Source: an uncultured Ruminiclostridium sp. (lineage in GTDB: Bacteria > Bacillota > Clostridia > Oscillospirales > Ruminococcaceae). Taken from it: a stretch of DNA of 64,000 nt. Position 1 is the first letter of the stretch, and every line of letters starts with the position of its first letter. Positions 36,853-46,756 of this stretch are shown one piece after another. Below the pieces are notes generated by a model. That model had not been told where the DNA came from. It saw only the letters and a list, made by a program, of their open reading frames with translations, and did not search any database. The translations under genes were made by a program, and so were the position numbers. The stretch is from positions 87,979 through 151,978 of the forward strand of contig CAKSFR010000005.1 of assembly GCA_934454635.1 (NCBI GenBank), read 5' to 3'.

Positions 36853-38187
36853 TCAGAATCCCATTTCCCGCAGTTCCGATACGAGTTGAACGTAAAATTC
36901 GCGTACGTCAAATCCCGGGAAGTCCTCTCTGTTCAGGTCGATCATATCCGCGTGGGTAATCCCGCGCTTTCCCGTCGGTACAAGTGGAATAAACCGCTCG
37001 CCCCACTGCGCCGATTCCATTGAAACCAGTCCGTCGTTATCGCCGTCGTACTTCTTCACAAGAGGATAGGAAAAATTAAGCGGAAACCGCCCGCTTCTCG
37101 CCTTTTTCGCCTTCGAACAAACGCTCTGATAGTAAACACCCGGCATATCGGGCATTTTTTCGTTAAGCTCTGCGCATCGACTGTTCGTAAGATCCGTTAC
37201 GGCAGCCATAAAATCGGGCGAATCATCGCCGAGCCTGCGGAACGCACCGTTGTATGTCTTTTCGACGGCAGCCTTGAACTTGTCGGAAGCGTTGTTCAGA
37301 ATATATTCGGCAAAAAGACAGCCGCGGTGCGGAGTGTTTATCGTAGTCAGCGACGCAACATATTTATCGCACCCAAGCACGCTTATCGCATAGCGCGAAT
37401 CAAGCCCGCCCTTTGAATGAGCGATTATATTCAGCTTTTCACAGCCCGTTTCTTCCACGATCGACCTTATCCTTACGGCAAGCTCCGCCGCGCTTTTCTC
37501 TACCGAAGCCGCCGACTGCTGATTGCCGTAGTAAATCACCGCGCCGTTTTTTTCAAGCTCTGCGGGTATGCGTCCCCAGTAATTCAGCAGAGCGCTGTCA
37601 CGGAAAAATACGCCGTGAACAAGCAGCACGGGATATTTCAGCGCGCATATATGTTCGTTCTTGCGTGCCTCGTTCAGCTTTGCTTTCTGCGTTTCGACCC
37701 TGCATTCGTGGCGAACCTTTCGGTAAATGATCAGCAGCATGACGATGTTGGCGATCGGCACAAGTCCGAATGCAATGCCAAGCAGCCGATAGCGCATCGC
37801 AAGCTGCACGGAAGTGAGATAAACGCGAATTATTCCGTTCCAGAAAATCACGGCTTCGCCGATAACCAGCAGAATGCAGTAAAGCGCCAGCGTCCAGCCT
37901 GAAATATCTCCGCTGACAGTGTGCATAATCCCGATAACGAGTATGGGAACAGACGCAGCGCAAGTCAGCATAAACTGAAGCAGAAGCTCTGCACCGTCGC
38001 CGAGGACTTTAAGGCGAAAATCGGGATATTTGCGAAATGTCGGAAAAACGTTGAAAAGTATAAAATATATTACAAGAACCGCAGTCGCAAATACAGGCGT
38101 ATTAAAGCCTAGAAATATCTCGAGCAGCGGAAGATTAAGCGTAAACGACAGCAGCAGAAAGTGCAGAATACCGACAATTATATTCAT
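36853..38187 (-). CDS. Membrane-anchored lipase/esterase (alpha/beta hydrolase)
   Basis: 444 aa. About five hydrophobic segments occupy the first 170 residues. The hydrolase domain follows with the oxyanion-hole region YPVLLVHGVFF and the nucleophile Ser in IIAHSKGGLDSRYA, as in bacterial triacylglycerol lipases. A C-terminal DNDGLVS and ITHADM may supply Asp and His. ATG 38187 has a perfect aggagg 7 nt upstream. The active site is probably outside or at the membrane face. Confidence 0.87.
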   Translation of the reverse strand: MNIIVGILHFLLLSFTLNLPLLEIFLGFNTPVFATAVLVIYFILFNVFPTFRKYPDFRLKVLGDGAELLLQFMLTCAASVPILVIGIMHTVSGDISGWTLALYCILLVIGEAVIFWNGIIRVYLTSVQLAMRYRLLGIAFGLVPIANIVMLLIIYRKVRHECRVETQKAKLNEARKNEHICALKYPVLLVHGVFFRDSALLNYWGRIPAELEKNGAVIYYGNQQSAASVEKSAAELAVRIRSIVEETGCEKLNIIAHSKGGLDSRYAISVLGCDKYVASLTTINTPHRGCLFAEYILNNASDKFKAAVEKTYNGAFRRLGDDSPDFMAAVTDLTNSRCAELNEKMPDMPGVYYQSVCSKAKKARSGRFPLNFSYPLVKKYDGDNDGLVSMESAQWGERFIPLVPTGKRGITHADMIDLNREDFPGFDVREFYVQLVSELREMGF

Positions 38188-38255
38188 GGCGAAACCTCCT
38201 GACATATACTCCTATTATATATATTTCGACGTGCTTTGTCAATATCGGAACAGAG

Positions 38256-38285
38256 CAAAAGGCTGCGGAAAACCGCAGCCTTTTG
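38256..38285. terminator. Bidirectional terminator between glgD and the lipase
   Basis: A 13-bp perfect stem caaaaggctgcgg/ccgcagccttttg with an AAAA loop; T runs on both strands. Confidence 0.85.
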
Positions 38286-38305
38286 TGATATGCGTATGTA
38301 TCGTC

Positions 38306-39433
38306 TTATACGATTGCGTCCTTATTTACGAATACGGGGTAATCGGACGTGCCGCAAAGGCTTCTGTAATCGCCGACCTTAACGTTCTTATCGGAAAGAA
38401 CATAGTTAAGCTCGCACTTATCGCCGACGATAGTATTCTGCATGAGAATGCAGTTCTTTACAACAGAGCCTTTTCCGACCTTTACGCCGCGGAAGAGAAT
38501 GGAGTTTTCAACCGTTCCCTCGATAATGCAGCCGTCCGCAATAAGGCTGTTTTTTACGGAAGCCTCAAGACCGTACTTAGCGGGTGCTTCGTCGCGAACC
38601 TTTGTGTAGATCGGATTATTGAGATTGAACAGCTTATCGCGGATCTCCTTGTTCATGATGTCCATATTAGCCTTGTAGTAGGTCTGAATGCTGTCAATCT
38701 GAGCATAATAATCGTCAAAGCGATAGCCCATTATCTTAAATTCCTTGAGTCTGTGCTGAAGAACGTCAATTTCAAAGCTGTACAGATTTCTGCTTTCGGA
38801 TTCGTTTACGATTTTCTTGAGGAACTCGCGCGAAAGAACGAAAATGTTCATGCTTGTATCAAATTCGCCTACCATTTCGGGGCGGATAAGAACGTCGTAA
38901 ACCTCTCCCGCGTCATTGATTTTCAGAATAGTGCGGGTCTTGGTCTGGTCAGCGGTGTAGATGCTTCTGCCATATACGACCGTGATGTCAGCGCCTTTAG
39001 CTTCGTGGAAATCAACGATTTTCTTATAGTCGATATTCGCTACGCAGTCGCAGTCTGTCATAAGAACATAGTCGGCGTGCGAGTTGCGGATAAACTGCTT
39101 TACGCCTGCGAGCGCTTCAAGTCTGCCGCGGTAAAGTCCGCCGTTTTCAAAGCGGCTGTAGGGCGGGAGGAAGTGAAGTCCGCCTGTTTTTCTGGAGAGA
39201 TCCCATTCGTCGCCGGAGCCGATGTGGTCGAGCAGCGACTGGTAATTGGACTTTGTAACAACACCGACGTTAGAGATGCCGGAATTTACCATATTTGAAA
39301 GAGGAAAGTCGATAAGTCTGTATCTGCATCCGAACGGAACGGACGCCATTGCGCGGTTTTTGGTCAAATCGGTTACAGTCAGCTCGTGCATATTGGCAAA
39401 GATCAGACCGAGTACATTAGACATATTAGCCAT
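38306..39433 (-). CDS. glgD: Glucose-1-phosphate adenylyltransferase, GlgD subunit
   Basis: 375 aa. It keeps the nucleotidyltransferase fold and the left-handed beta-helix C-terminus, but its N-terminus (SNVLGLIFANMHE) lacks the GGxGxRL nucleotide loop of GlgC. That is the known GlgD form, which modulates GlgC in Firmicutes. It lies 37 nt after glgC and is last in the operon. Confidence 0.94.
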   Translation of the reverse strand: MANMSNVLGLIFANMHELTVTDLTKNRAMASVPFGCRYRLIDFPLSNMVNSGISNVGVVTKSNYQSLLDHIGSGDEWDLSRKTGGLHFLPPYSRFENGGLYRGRLEALAGVKQFIRNSHADYVLMTDCDCVANIDYKKIVDFHEAKGADITVVYGRSIYTADQTKTRTILKINDAGEVYDVLIRPEMVGEFDTSMNIFVLSREFLKKIVNESESRNLYSFEIDVLQHRLKEFKIMGYRFDDYYAQIDSIQTYYKANMDIMNKEIRDKLFNLNNPIYTKVRDEAPAKYGLEASVKNSLIADGCIIEGTVENSILFRGVKVGKGSVVKNCILMQNTIVGDKCELNYVLSDKNVKVGDYRSLCGTSDYPVFVNKDAIV

Positions 39434-39470
39434 TTTTGTTTATTCCTTTCTATAATCAGATTCGTTAACT

Positions 39471-40676
39471 TCAGATGTCTTTCGAGATCATTGCCTTAGG
39501 AGCAATCTGAACCTTGTCGGAAATATTTACGCCGTGTCCGACAACCGCAACGCCCCATTCATCTCTGTTCTCAACATTTTCGGGTCTTTCGCCGATATGT
39601 ACGCCCTCGCCTATCGTGCAGTCCTCGCCGACGATCGAATATTCGATAACAGCGCCCTTTTTGATGACCGTGTTGGGCATTACAATGCTGTAGCGAACCG
39701 TTGCGCCCTCTTCAACGGTAACTCCGTCAAAAAGAACCGAGAAGTCGATTTCGCCGTCAATGGTACAACCCTCGGCAACCATCGAGTTTTCGATCTTGCT
39801 GTTCGGACCTGCATAGTGAGGCGGCATAACAGGGTTTCTTGAATATATCTTCCACTTGGGGTCGTAAAGGTCGAGCGGAACATTCGGGTCGAGGCAGTCC
39901 ATATTCGCTTCCCAGAGGGAGTCGATAGTTCCAACGTCCTTCCAGTATGCGTCGAAGTGATAAGCGACAAGCTTGCAGCCCTCGCCGAGCATTGCGGGAA
40001 TGATATTCTTTCCGAAGTCCTTCGTTGCGCCCTCGTCCTGCTCGTTTGCAATAAGGTGACGCTTGAGAGTTGACCATGTAAAGATGTATACGCCCATTGA
40101 AGCAAGGTTCGACTTGGGTTCTGCGGGCTTTTCCGCAAATTCCGTGATCGTGCCTTCTTCATCGGCTGTCATGATACCGAAGCGGGAAGCCTCTTCCCAC
40201 GGAACTTCAAGAACCGCGATGGTTGCGTCGGCATTCTTTTTCTTGTGATATTCGAGCATTTCGGAATAGTCCATTTTGTAGATATGGTCGCCCGAAAGAA
40301 CCGCAACATATTCGGGATTATAGCGGTCGATAAAGCTGATGTTCTGGTAGATCGCGTTCGCCGTACCCGTATACCACGACTTGCCCGAAGCGGTTTCATA
40401 AGGCGGGAGAACATGAACGCCGCCGTGAACGCGGTCAAGTCCCCAAGGGTGACCGTTTCCGATATACTCGTTCAGCACGAGGGGCTGATACTGAGTGAGA
40501 ACGCCGACGGTATCAATACCCGAGTTTACGCAGTTGGAAAGCGGGAAATCGATAATTCTGTACTTGCCGCCGTAAGGAACTGCGGGCTTCGCCATATTCT
40601 GGGTCAGCGCATAAAGTCTGCTGCCCTGTCCGCCCGCGAGGAGCATTGCCACGCACTCTTTTTTTACATGGTTCAT
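39471..40676 (-). CDS. glgC: Glucose-1-phosphate adenylyltransferase, catalytic GlgC
   Basis: 401 aa. GlgC makes ADP-glucose from glucose-1-phosphate and ATP, the committed step of glycogen synthesis. Motifs are [16 protein letters not shown], the substrate site [14 protein letters not shown] and FAEKP. The C-terminal beta-helix is complete. ggagg is well placed. It lies 28 nt after glgB. Confidence 0.96.
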   Translation of the reverse strand: MNHVKKECVAMLLAGGQGSRLYALTQNMAKPAVPYGGKYRIIDFPLSNCVNSGIDTVGVLTQYQPLVLNEYIGNGHPWGLDRVHGGVHVLPPYETASGKSWYTGTANAIYQNISFIDRYNPEYVAVLSGDHIYKMDYSEMLEYHKKKNADATIAVLEVPWEEASRFGIMTADEEGTITEFAEKPAEPKSNLASMGVYIFTWSTLKRHLIANEQDEGATKDFGKNIIPAMLGEGCKLVAYHFDAYWKDVGTIDSLWEANMDCLDPNVPLDLYDPKWKIYSRNPVMPPHYAGPNSKIENSMVAEGCTIDGEIDFSVLFDGVTVEEGATVRYSIVMPNTVIKKGAVIEYSIVGEDCTIGEGVHIGERPENVENRDEWGVAVVGHGVNISDKVQIAPKAMISKDI

Positions 40677-40704
40677 AATCTTTAACCTCCGAATTTATAA
40701 TAGC

Positions 40705-42780
40705 TTATTGTTTATTTTTCTTCGCCTTTGCCGTCGGTTTCTTTGCGGCGGGCTTTTTTGCCGCCGTTTTTTCCGCCGCTTTCGGCGCTGACTTTCCTTT
40801 TTTGGTCAACGGCTTCGCCGCCTTTTCCGCCGATTTTTTCGCGTGCTCGGCTTTTTTCGCAAGCGCAAGCTGTTCCGCGTCATAATCCTTTATATTCACG
40901 GGGCGGAAATACATCACGGACATCGGCTCAATGTGGATCGTTACCGCAAAGCGTTCGCCGTGCATATCCTCCCGACGGGAACTGATATTCCTGTTGCGGT
41001 AGCCGCTTCCGCCAAATTCCTCCGCCTCGGAAGTGAATACCTCCTCATAATCCGCGTAGTACGGAACGCCGAAGCTGTATTCCTCGTGGCGTTTCGGCTG
41101 GAAATTGCACACGGCGATTATTTCCTCGCCCTTCTTGTTAAAGCGGCGGAAAACGATAACGCTGTTGTGATTGTCGTCACTGCTTATCCACTTGAAGCCC
41201 GACCAGTCGTTGTCAATTTCCCAAAGCTCGTTTGTATCAAGGTAGAATTTGTTCAGCGCTTTCTGATATTCCCAAAGCTGCTTATGCTCGGGGAAATCAA
41301 GAACGTCCCAGTCAAGACCGGTCTTGTAGTTCCACTCTTTGAACTGCGCAAATTCCTGACCCATGAACAGCAGCTTCTTTCCGGGGTGCGCCATCATATA
41401 GCCGAGGAACGTTCTGTACGACGCGAAGCGAAGCTCTCTCGGCCCGCTCATCTTATCAAGCATTGAGCATTTCCCGTGAACGACCTCGTCATGTGAGATC
41501 GGGAGAATATAGTTCTCGGAAAAAGCGTAGTAGAACGAGAACGTCAGCTTGTTATGGTGATCGGGGCGCCATTCAGGATTCATGGACATATACTGGAGCA
41601 TATCGTTCATCCAGCCCATGTTCCACTTATAATTGAAGCCCAGTCCACCTATATCGGCAGGCTTTGTGACCATAGGCCACGACGTTGATTCCTCTGCAAT
41701 CATAAGTATATTCGGGAATTGTCCGAATAATGCCGTGTTTAATTTTTGAAGGAACGCAACCGCTTCAAGATTTTCGTTTCCGCCGTAGCAGTTCGGCCGC
41801 CATTCGCGCCTGTCATAATCGAGATAAAGCATTGAAGCTACCGCGTCAACGCGCAGACCGTCGATATGATAAAGATCGAACCAGTATGTCGCATTTGAAA
41901 TAAGGAAACTCTGAACCTCGGGCTTTCCCCAGTCGAAAACGCGCGTACCCCAGTTCCTGTGTTCGTTTTTCAGCGGGTCGGAATACTCATAGCAGCACTC
42001 GCCGTCAAATTCGTAAAGACCTGCCGCGTCTTTCGGGAAGTGCGCGGGAACCCAGTCGAGAATTACGCCGATACCGTTCTGATGGCAATAATCCACAAAT
42101 TCCATGAAATCGTGCGGAGTTCCGAAGCGCGACGTAGGCGCGTAATATCCGATTCCCTGATAGCCCCACGAACCGTCGAAAGGAAATTCCGCAATAGGCA
42201 TCGTTTCAATATGAGTGTAGCCCATTTTCTTTACATAAGGTACAAGCTCCCGCGCGCACTCCATGTAATTGAACAGTTCTTCCTCATAATTCTTGTGCTG
42301 CCACGAATTAAGGTGAACCTCGTAAATATTTATAGGGGCGGAGTAAACGTCCTTTGTTTTGCGCTCCTCCTGCCACTTTCCGTCCTTCCATTTATATCCC
42401 GAAAGGTCGTATATTTTTGTTGCGGTATTCGGGCGCGTTTCCATGTGGAAGCCGTAAGGATCCGCCTTTAGCCGCACCTGACCGTACTTGCTTTCAATGC
42501 TGTATTTATAAGCGTCGTAGACCTTCAGCCCGGGAACGAAAAGCTCCCAGATACCGCCGTCGCTTATCTTGTTCATATAGCCGCCTGTTCTGTCCCAGCG
42601 ATTAAAGTCGCCCACAACGCTTACCGAAGCAGCCTGCGGCGCCCACACGCGGAATATAACGCCTTTTTTTCCGTTCTGCTCGGTAAGATGAGAACCGAAA
42701 AACTCATAGCCCTTGGTTATATTTCCCTCGTGAAAAAGATGAAGCGGGAGCCTGTATTGCTCCGGTACAGTGATTGCCAT
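40705..42780 (-). CDS. glgB: 1,4-alpha-glucan branching enzyme with Lys/Ala-rich tail
   Basis: 691 aa. A CBM48 domain (about 30-130) precedes the GH13 barrel. The barrel has nucleophile Asp in GLRVDAVASMLY, Glu in AEEST and the stabilising Asp in ISHDEVVHGK. The last 50 or so residues are almost only Lys, Ala and Pro, which is not typical of GlgB. ATG 42780 has aaggag 8 nt upstream; an upstream in-frame start is weaker. The order glgB-glgC-glgD covers branching and ADP-glucose supply. Glycogen synthase is not in the window. Confidence 0.95.
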   Translation of the reverse strand: MAITVPEQYRLPLHLFHEGNITKGYEFFGSHLTEQNGKKGVIFRVWAPQAASVSVVGDFNRWDRTGGYMNKISDGGIWELFVPGLKVYDAYKYSIESKYGQVRLKADPYGFHMETRPNTATKIYDLSGYKWKDGKWQEERKTKDVYSAPINIYEVHLNSWQHKNYEEELFNYMECARELVPYVKKMGYTHIETMPIAEFPFDGSWGYQGIGYYAPTSRFGTPHDFMEFVDYCHQNGIGVILDWVPAHFPKDAAGLYEFDGECCYEYSDPLKNEHRNWGTRVFDWGKPEVQSFLISNATYWFDLYHIDGLRVDAVASMLYLDYDRREWRPNCYGGNENLEAVAFLQKLNTALFGQFPNILMIAEESTSWPMVTKPADIGGLGFNYKWNMGWMNDMLQYMSMNPEWRPDHHNKLTFSFYYAFSENYILPISHDEVVHGKCSMLDKMSGPRELRFASYRTFLGYMMAHPGKKLLFMGQEFAQFKEWNYKTGLDWDVLDFPEHKQLWEYQKALNKFYLDTNELWEIDNDWSGFKWISSDDNHNSVIVFRRFNKKGEEIIAVCNFQPKRHEEYSFGVPYYADYEEVFTSEAEEFGGSGYRNRNISSRREDMHGERFAVTIHIEPMSVMYFRPVNIKDYDAEQLALAKKAEHAKKSAEKAAKPLTKKGKSAPKAAEKTAAKKPAAKKPTAKAKKNKQ

Positions 42781-42853
42781 AAAATCACTCCTTCCGCCGT
42801 ATGATGTAAAATTGTTGTAAAAATGCATATAAACATCTTTTTTATATAATGTC

Positions 42854-42882
42854 ATTATAGCACATTTAACCTATTAACGCAA
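42854..42882 (-). promoter_or_regulatory. Promoter of the glgBCD operon
   Basis: TTGCGT and TATAAT with a 17-nt spacer on the minus strand, about 75 nt before glgB. The rest of the 42781-43074 gap is AT-rich and I see no other clear element. Confidence 0.6.
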
Positions 42883-43074
42883 TACATTTGTTAAAAAATC
42901 ATGATTATTACTGTATTTCAACAGCCTATTTTGTGTTTTTTGCCAAATATTTCCAATAGGGTAAGCTTTTTAACGTAATTTGGTACAAAATTCACCAAAA
43001 ACTGCAACCTTTTGCAAAAATATCGGGTTTTATATACAAAGGCGCCTTTAAACAAAACGGGAAAGGAACACACC

Positions 43075-44604
43075 ATGAAACGTAAGATCTCTTTTATATT
43101 GGCACTATGCGTGCTTATTTCCGCAGGCTGCTCCGCAAACGAAAAGCAGGCAAACATCACAGCAGACACGTCCGCTTCGACTTCTTCAGCTTCGTCGACA
43201 GGTTCTTCCGCTTCATCAGCAAGCGGCGCGACAGCAAAAATAACGACCACATCTTCCGAAACCGTGGCTTCGTCCGAATCGTCTACTGCTATGGCTTCGT
43301 CCGCCGTTGAAAAAACTGCCGACCCGTCGGCGGAAAGCGCGGCAGCTGAACCCGAAAGAGAAAGCTCTGCGGCGGCAGCAAGCCCCGAAACGACATTCGC
43401 CGAGCGAGATGAATTTTCACCCGAAATAAATTTTGCGGGAATTGCCGCAGACGACGGAATGTACGTTGAAGAATGGATTGCCGAAACGCCTACAGCCGAC
43501 GCGGCGTATGACGACTCTTTCAGCTACGCTTCTGCGGACGGCTGCGGCGAATACGACGACTGCATTATTATCCCCGAGCCTTACCGGCCGCGTGCAAGAG
43601 CGGGTCTGCTTACGGGCGGCGAATGGAACGACAACGATAATTTCGATTTCTGGGCGGATCTGCTCGGACAGCGCAGCGACTGGGCAAGCTTTTCGGACGA
43701 CTGGCGGCTTTACTCCCTGAACAGAACAAAAGTCCATGTTACCGATGAAAACGGCGATGCCGAAAATGTAACGGTAGTTCTTTCAGACGACGAAAACGAC
43801 ATCTGGACGGCAGTTACCGACAACACGGGAACGGCATACCTTTTTTACTCTGTTGACCCGAAAGAAAGACAGCTCCCGAAGCACATTTCAGTGCTCCGGA
43901 ACGGACAATCGCTCGGCGAGTTTGAATACAGCGGAAAAAATGAAGCGGAGCTTGTAATCAAAACAAAAACCACGCCTGCAAAAAATCTCGACCTCATGTT
44001 TGTTATCGACACTACAGGGTCGATGAGCGACGAGCTTTCGTATCTTCAGGCGGAGCTTACCGGAGTTATCGACCGCGTAGCGTCCGATCAGCAGGTTGCA
44101 GTCCGCCTCTGCACCGAATTTTACCGCGATTATACCGACGATTACACCGTAAAATCGGGGGTTTTCAACTTCAATATTTCAAATGAAATCCAGTTTCTCA
44201 ATGACCAGTACGCCTCAGGCGGCGGCGACTATCCGGAAGCGGTCGTTGAAGCGCTTGAAGAAGCGATCCGCAATCAGAATTGGGATTCGAGTGCAACACA
44301 GCTGATGTTTCTGGTTCTCGACGCGCCCCCACATTATACCGAGGAAAATGTCGAAAAGCTGCGGGGACTTTTAGCTGACGCGGCGGCAAAGGGAATCCGC
44401 ATTATCCCTGTAGCAGCAAGCGGTGCCGACGAAGAAACAGAATTTCTCTGCCGAAGCTTCGCGGTGCTTACGGGCGGAACTTACACATTCCTGACCGACG
44501 ACAGCGGCATAGGAAACGGTCACCTTGAACCGACCGTCGGCTATTATCAGGTCGAAAAACTTAACGATATGCTCGTGCGTATAATCGAAAGCTATCTTGA
44601 ATGA
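43075..44604 (+). CDS. VWA-domain lipoprotein
   Basis: 509 aa. The signal peptide ends in the lipobox LISAGC. A Ser/Thr/Ala-rich linker (about 25-125) follows, then a region with VHVTDENGDAENVTV, resembling an Ig-like or carboxypeptidase-regulatory fold. The von Willebrand A domain (about 300-500) has the MIDAS motif DTTGSMSDE. It is probably anchored to the outer face of the membrane and binds a protein or glycan partner. ATG 43075 follows ggaaagga. Confidence 0.86.
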   Translation: MKRKISFILALCVLISAGCSANEKQANITADTSASTSSASSTGSSASSASGATAKITTTSSETVASSESSTAMASSAVEKTADPSAESAAAEPERESSAAAASPETTFAERDEFSPEINFAGIAADDGMYVEEWIAETPTADAAYDDSFSYASADGCGEYDDCIIIPEPYRPRARAGLLTGGEWNDNDNFDFWADLLGQRSDWASFSDDWRLYSLNRTKVHVTDENGDAENVTVVLSDDENDIWTAVTDNTGTAYLFYSVDPKERQLPKHISVLRNGQSLGEFEYSGKNEAELVIKTKTTPAKNLDLMFVIDTTGSMSDELSYLQAELTGVIDRVASDQQVAVRLCTEFYRDYTDDYTVKSGVFNFNISNEIQFLNDQYASGGGDYPEAVVEALEEAIRNQNWDSSATQLMFLVLDAPPHYTEENVEKLRGLLADAAAKGIRIIPVAASGADEETEFLCRSFAVLTGGTYTFLTDDSGIGNGHLEPTVGYYQVEKLNDMLVRIIESYLE

Positions 44605-44608
44605 CGAA

Positions 44609-44639
44609 AATCCCCGCGAACTGCTTGTTCACGGGGATT
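44609..44639 (+). terminator. Terminator of the VWA lipoprotein gene
   Basis: Stem aatccccg/cggggatt with inner gaac/gttc; only a weak T tract follows. Confidence 0.6.
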
Positions 44640-44667
44640 GTTATATAATCGGAAATTACTTTTTGCA

Positions 44668-44925
44668 TTAAACTATGTCTTTTTCTTTAGGCGGGAACGG
44701 TTTATCGAAGTCGTTCCGCCAGTAAGTATCGGTCCATTCGAGAAGAGTATTAACCGCACTTCTTGTAATCTCGGTATTTTCTTCAACTTTATCGAGGCGT
44801 TCTTCAATCCCGTCAAGGCGTTCTTCAATCCCGTCAAGGCGTTCATTGACAGGTGATAACTTTTCATCAAGTTTACTGTCAATTAAACTCGCAATCGCCT
44901 GTAAATCATCCTTAGTAAGCGCCAT
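44668..44925 (-). CDS. Small coiled-coil protein of unknown function
   Basis: 85 aa. The middle holds heptad-like repeats ERLDGIE-ERLDGIE-ERLDKVE encoded by near-identical 21-nt DNA repeats, so it probably forms a coiled-coil oligomer. aaggaagg precedes ATG 44925. No family is recognised. Confidence 0.65.
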   Translation of the reverse strand: MALTKDDLQAIASLIDSKLDEKLSPVNERLDGIEERLDGIEERLDKVEENTEITRSAVNTLLEWTDTYWRNDFDKPFPPKEKDIV

Positions 44926-45013
44926 AGTATATGCCTTCCTTTCCGATTTTCCGCGTGCTATTATCTTAGCACAATTTCCTAAAAAAGTCAAGCGTTAATA
45001 TACCCTTTAATTT

Positions 45014-45535
45014 TTACAGCTTTTTCTCCAGCAGCACAAGCTGCACGTCGGGTATGCCGTTGAAAACAGTCGGAACAATGCCGATTTCGGTGTATCCAAG
45101 CTTTTTGTACATTGCCCGTGCGTTGGAATTGCGCGCGTTCGTGTCGATACGCAGATAGTGACACCCGTTTTCGCGTGCGTAATTCTCATAAAAAGCAACA
45201 AACGCCTTTCCGTAGCCTTTTCCAGCACGGCACGGCGAAATAACTAACGTATGCAGCACCATCACGTCGCTGTCCTCCGCAGGAAAACGCCAGTTTCCGC
45301 TGCGGTATGATTCGACCTGCGTTCGGTTGATTATGCCTGTTCCGACGACAGCGCCGCCGTCCTCGATAACGAACAAATCTCCGCGTGTAAGCGCAGCCTC
45401 CGCTGTTTCACGAACGGGATAAACACCGCGTATCCAGCCTATTATGACATTCCCGCTTTCCTCGGCTGTGTGAATGTCGTCATAGATTCCGACAATTGCG
45501 GAAATATCCTTTTCTTCTGCCTTTCTGATGTTCAT
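45014..45535 (-). CDS. GNAT-family N-acetyltransferase
   Basis: 173 aa. The acetyl-CoA loop reads PCRAGKGYGKAFVAF, with HYLRIDTNARNSNARAMYKKLGY following, which is a standard GNAT C-terminal half. The substrate is unknown. Confidence 0.88.
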   Translation of the reverse strand: MNIRKAEEKDISAIVGIYDDIHTAEESGNVIIGWIRGVYPVRETAEAALTRGDLFVIEDGGAVVGTGIINRTQVESYRSGNWRFPAEDSDVMVLHTLVISPCRAGKGYGKAFVAFYENYARENGCHYLRIDTNARNSNARAMYKKLGYTEIGIVPTVFNGIPDVQLVLLEKKL

Positions 45536-45566
45536 TTCCTTTTTCCTCGCTTATCGTGTGCAGTTT

Positions 45567-46571
45567 TTATCCGCAAATTAGCGCCGCTATCGGGTCAGCC
45601 CCCATATTGTCGCGAACAATCGCATATACCATGTAGGCTATGTAAAAAGCGACAAGCGCTCCACCCTCAGCGTGGTTGATTCTTTTTCCGGTGAAACAAA
45701 ACACATAGGCAATCAGGCAAACGATTATGTACAGAACGAAATCAACAAGCGAATATGTCAGCTCCGTGCCCGTAATCGTAATAGGCGAAATAACACCCGA
45801 AACGCCGAGAATGCACAAAATATTCAGTATATTCGACCCGACAACATTGCCTATCGCCATATCGTTTTCGCCCTTGCGCGAGGCTGAAATCGAGGTGACA
45901 AGCTCGGGGAGCGAAGTTCCGACGGCACATATCGTCAATCCGACAAGGCTTTCGCTCATTCCGACCATTCTTCCGAGGGAAGACGCGTGGTCAACAACCA
46001 TATCCCCGCCGAAAATTATCGCGGCAACTCCGCCAATCAAGCAAAGCGCGCACTGCCACCAGACAAACGGCTTTGCCGCAGCGTCATCGTCGGAAGCGGT
46101 TCGGTTTTTCAGGGCGGAAACGACTGTCCACGCCACATATCCCACTAAACAAACGACAAGAATCAACGCTTCCCAAAAGGTTATTTCACCCGAAGTCCCG
46201 AAAAACAGCAGCATTCCGAAAAATAAAACAGACGCAAAAATCGACACCGGATAATCGCGGCGAAGTATGTCCTTTGTTACGCCAAGCGGAATAATCAGCG
46301 CGCATACGCCGAGTACCACAAGAAGGTTAAAGATGTTCGAGCCGATCACGTTGCTTACAGCCATTGAGTTCTGCCCGCCCGCAGACGCTGTAATGCTTAC
46401 GGCAAGCTCAGGAGTGCTTGTCCCGAGAGCGACGATAGTCAGCCCCACCACAAGCGACGGTATTCTCAGCTTTCTCGCAAGAGAAGAAGCTCCGTCAACG
46501 AAAAAATCCGCGCCTTTTATCAGCAGCACAAAGCCGACGATCAGCAGTGCAATATCAATTACAATGTCCAT
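45567..46571 (-). CDS. Ca2+/cation antiporter (YrbG-like)
   Basis: 334 aa. Two homologous halves of about five membrane helices each carry the alpha-repeats VGLTIVALGTSTPELAVS and VGLTICAVGTSLPELVTS, the ion-binding signature of the CaCA superfamily. It exchanges Ca2+ for Na+ or H+ across the membrane. ATG 46571 has ggagg 6 nt upstream. Confidence 0.93.
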   Translation of the reverse strand: MDIVIDIALLIVGFVLLIKGADFFVDGASSLARKLRIPSLVVGLTIVALGTSTPELAVSITASAGGQNSMAVSNVIGSNIFNLLVVLGVCALIIPLGVTKDILRRDYPVSIFASVLFFGMLLFFGTSGEITFWEALILVVCLVGYVAWTVVSALKNRTASDDDAAAKPFVWWQCALCLIGGVAAIIFGGDMVVDHASSLGRMVGMSESLVGLTICAVGTSLPELVTSISASRKGENDMAIGNVVGSNILNILCILGVSGVISPITITGTELTYSLVDFVLYIIVCLIAYVFCFTGKRINHAEGGALVAFYIAYMVYAIVRDNMGADPIAALICG

Positions 46572-46649
46572 GTAATACCTCCACAAAGTTGTTTTACTTA
46601 TTCATTATAGCTTCATCGTGCGGGGTTGTCAATATATTTGCGAAAAATG

Positions 46650-46678
46650 TTGAATCACAGGAATAAATATGCTATAAT
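46650..46678 (+). promoter_or_regulatory. Promoter of the interrupted acetyltransferase gene
   Basis: TTGAAT and TATAAT with a 17-nt spacer, 78 nt before the ATG. Confidence 0.6.
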
Positions 46679-46756
46679 AGGTTTGCCGCAAAGGCTTGCA
46701 GCATCAATTTCCGTGCGGCAGGACATAACTTGTGAAACAGCACAGCGGGAGGAAAT

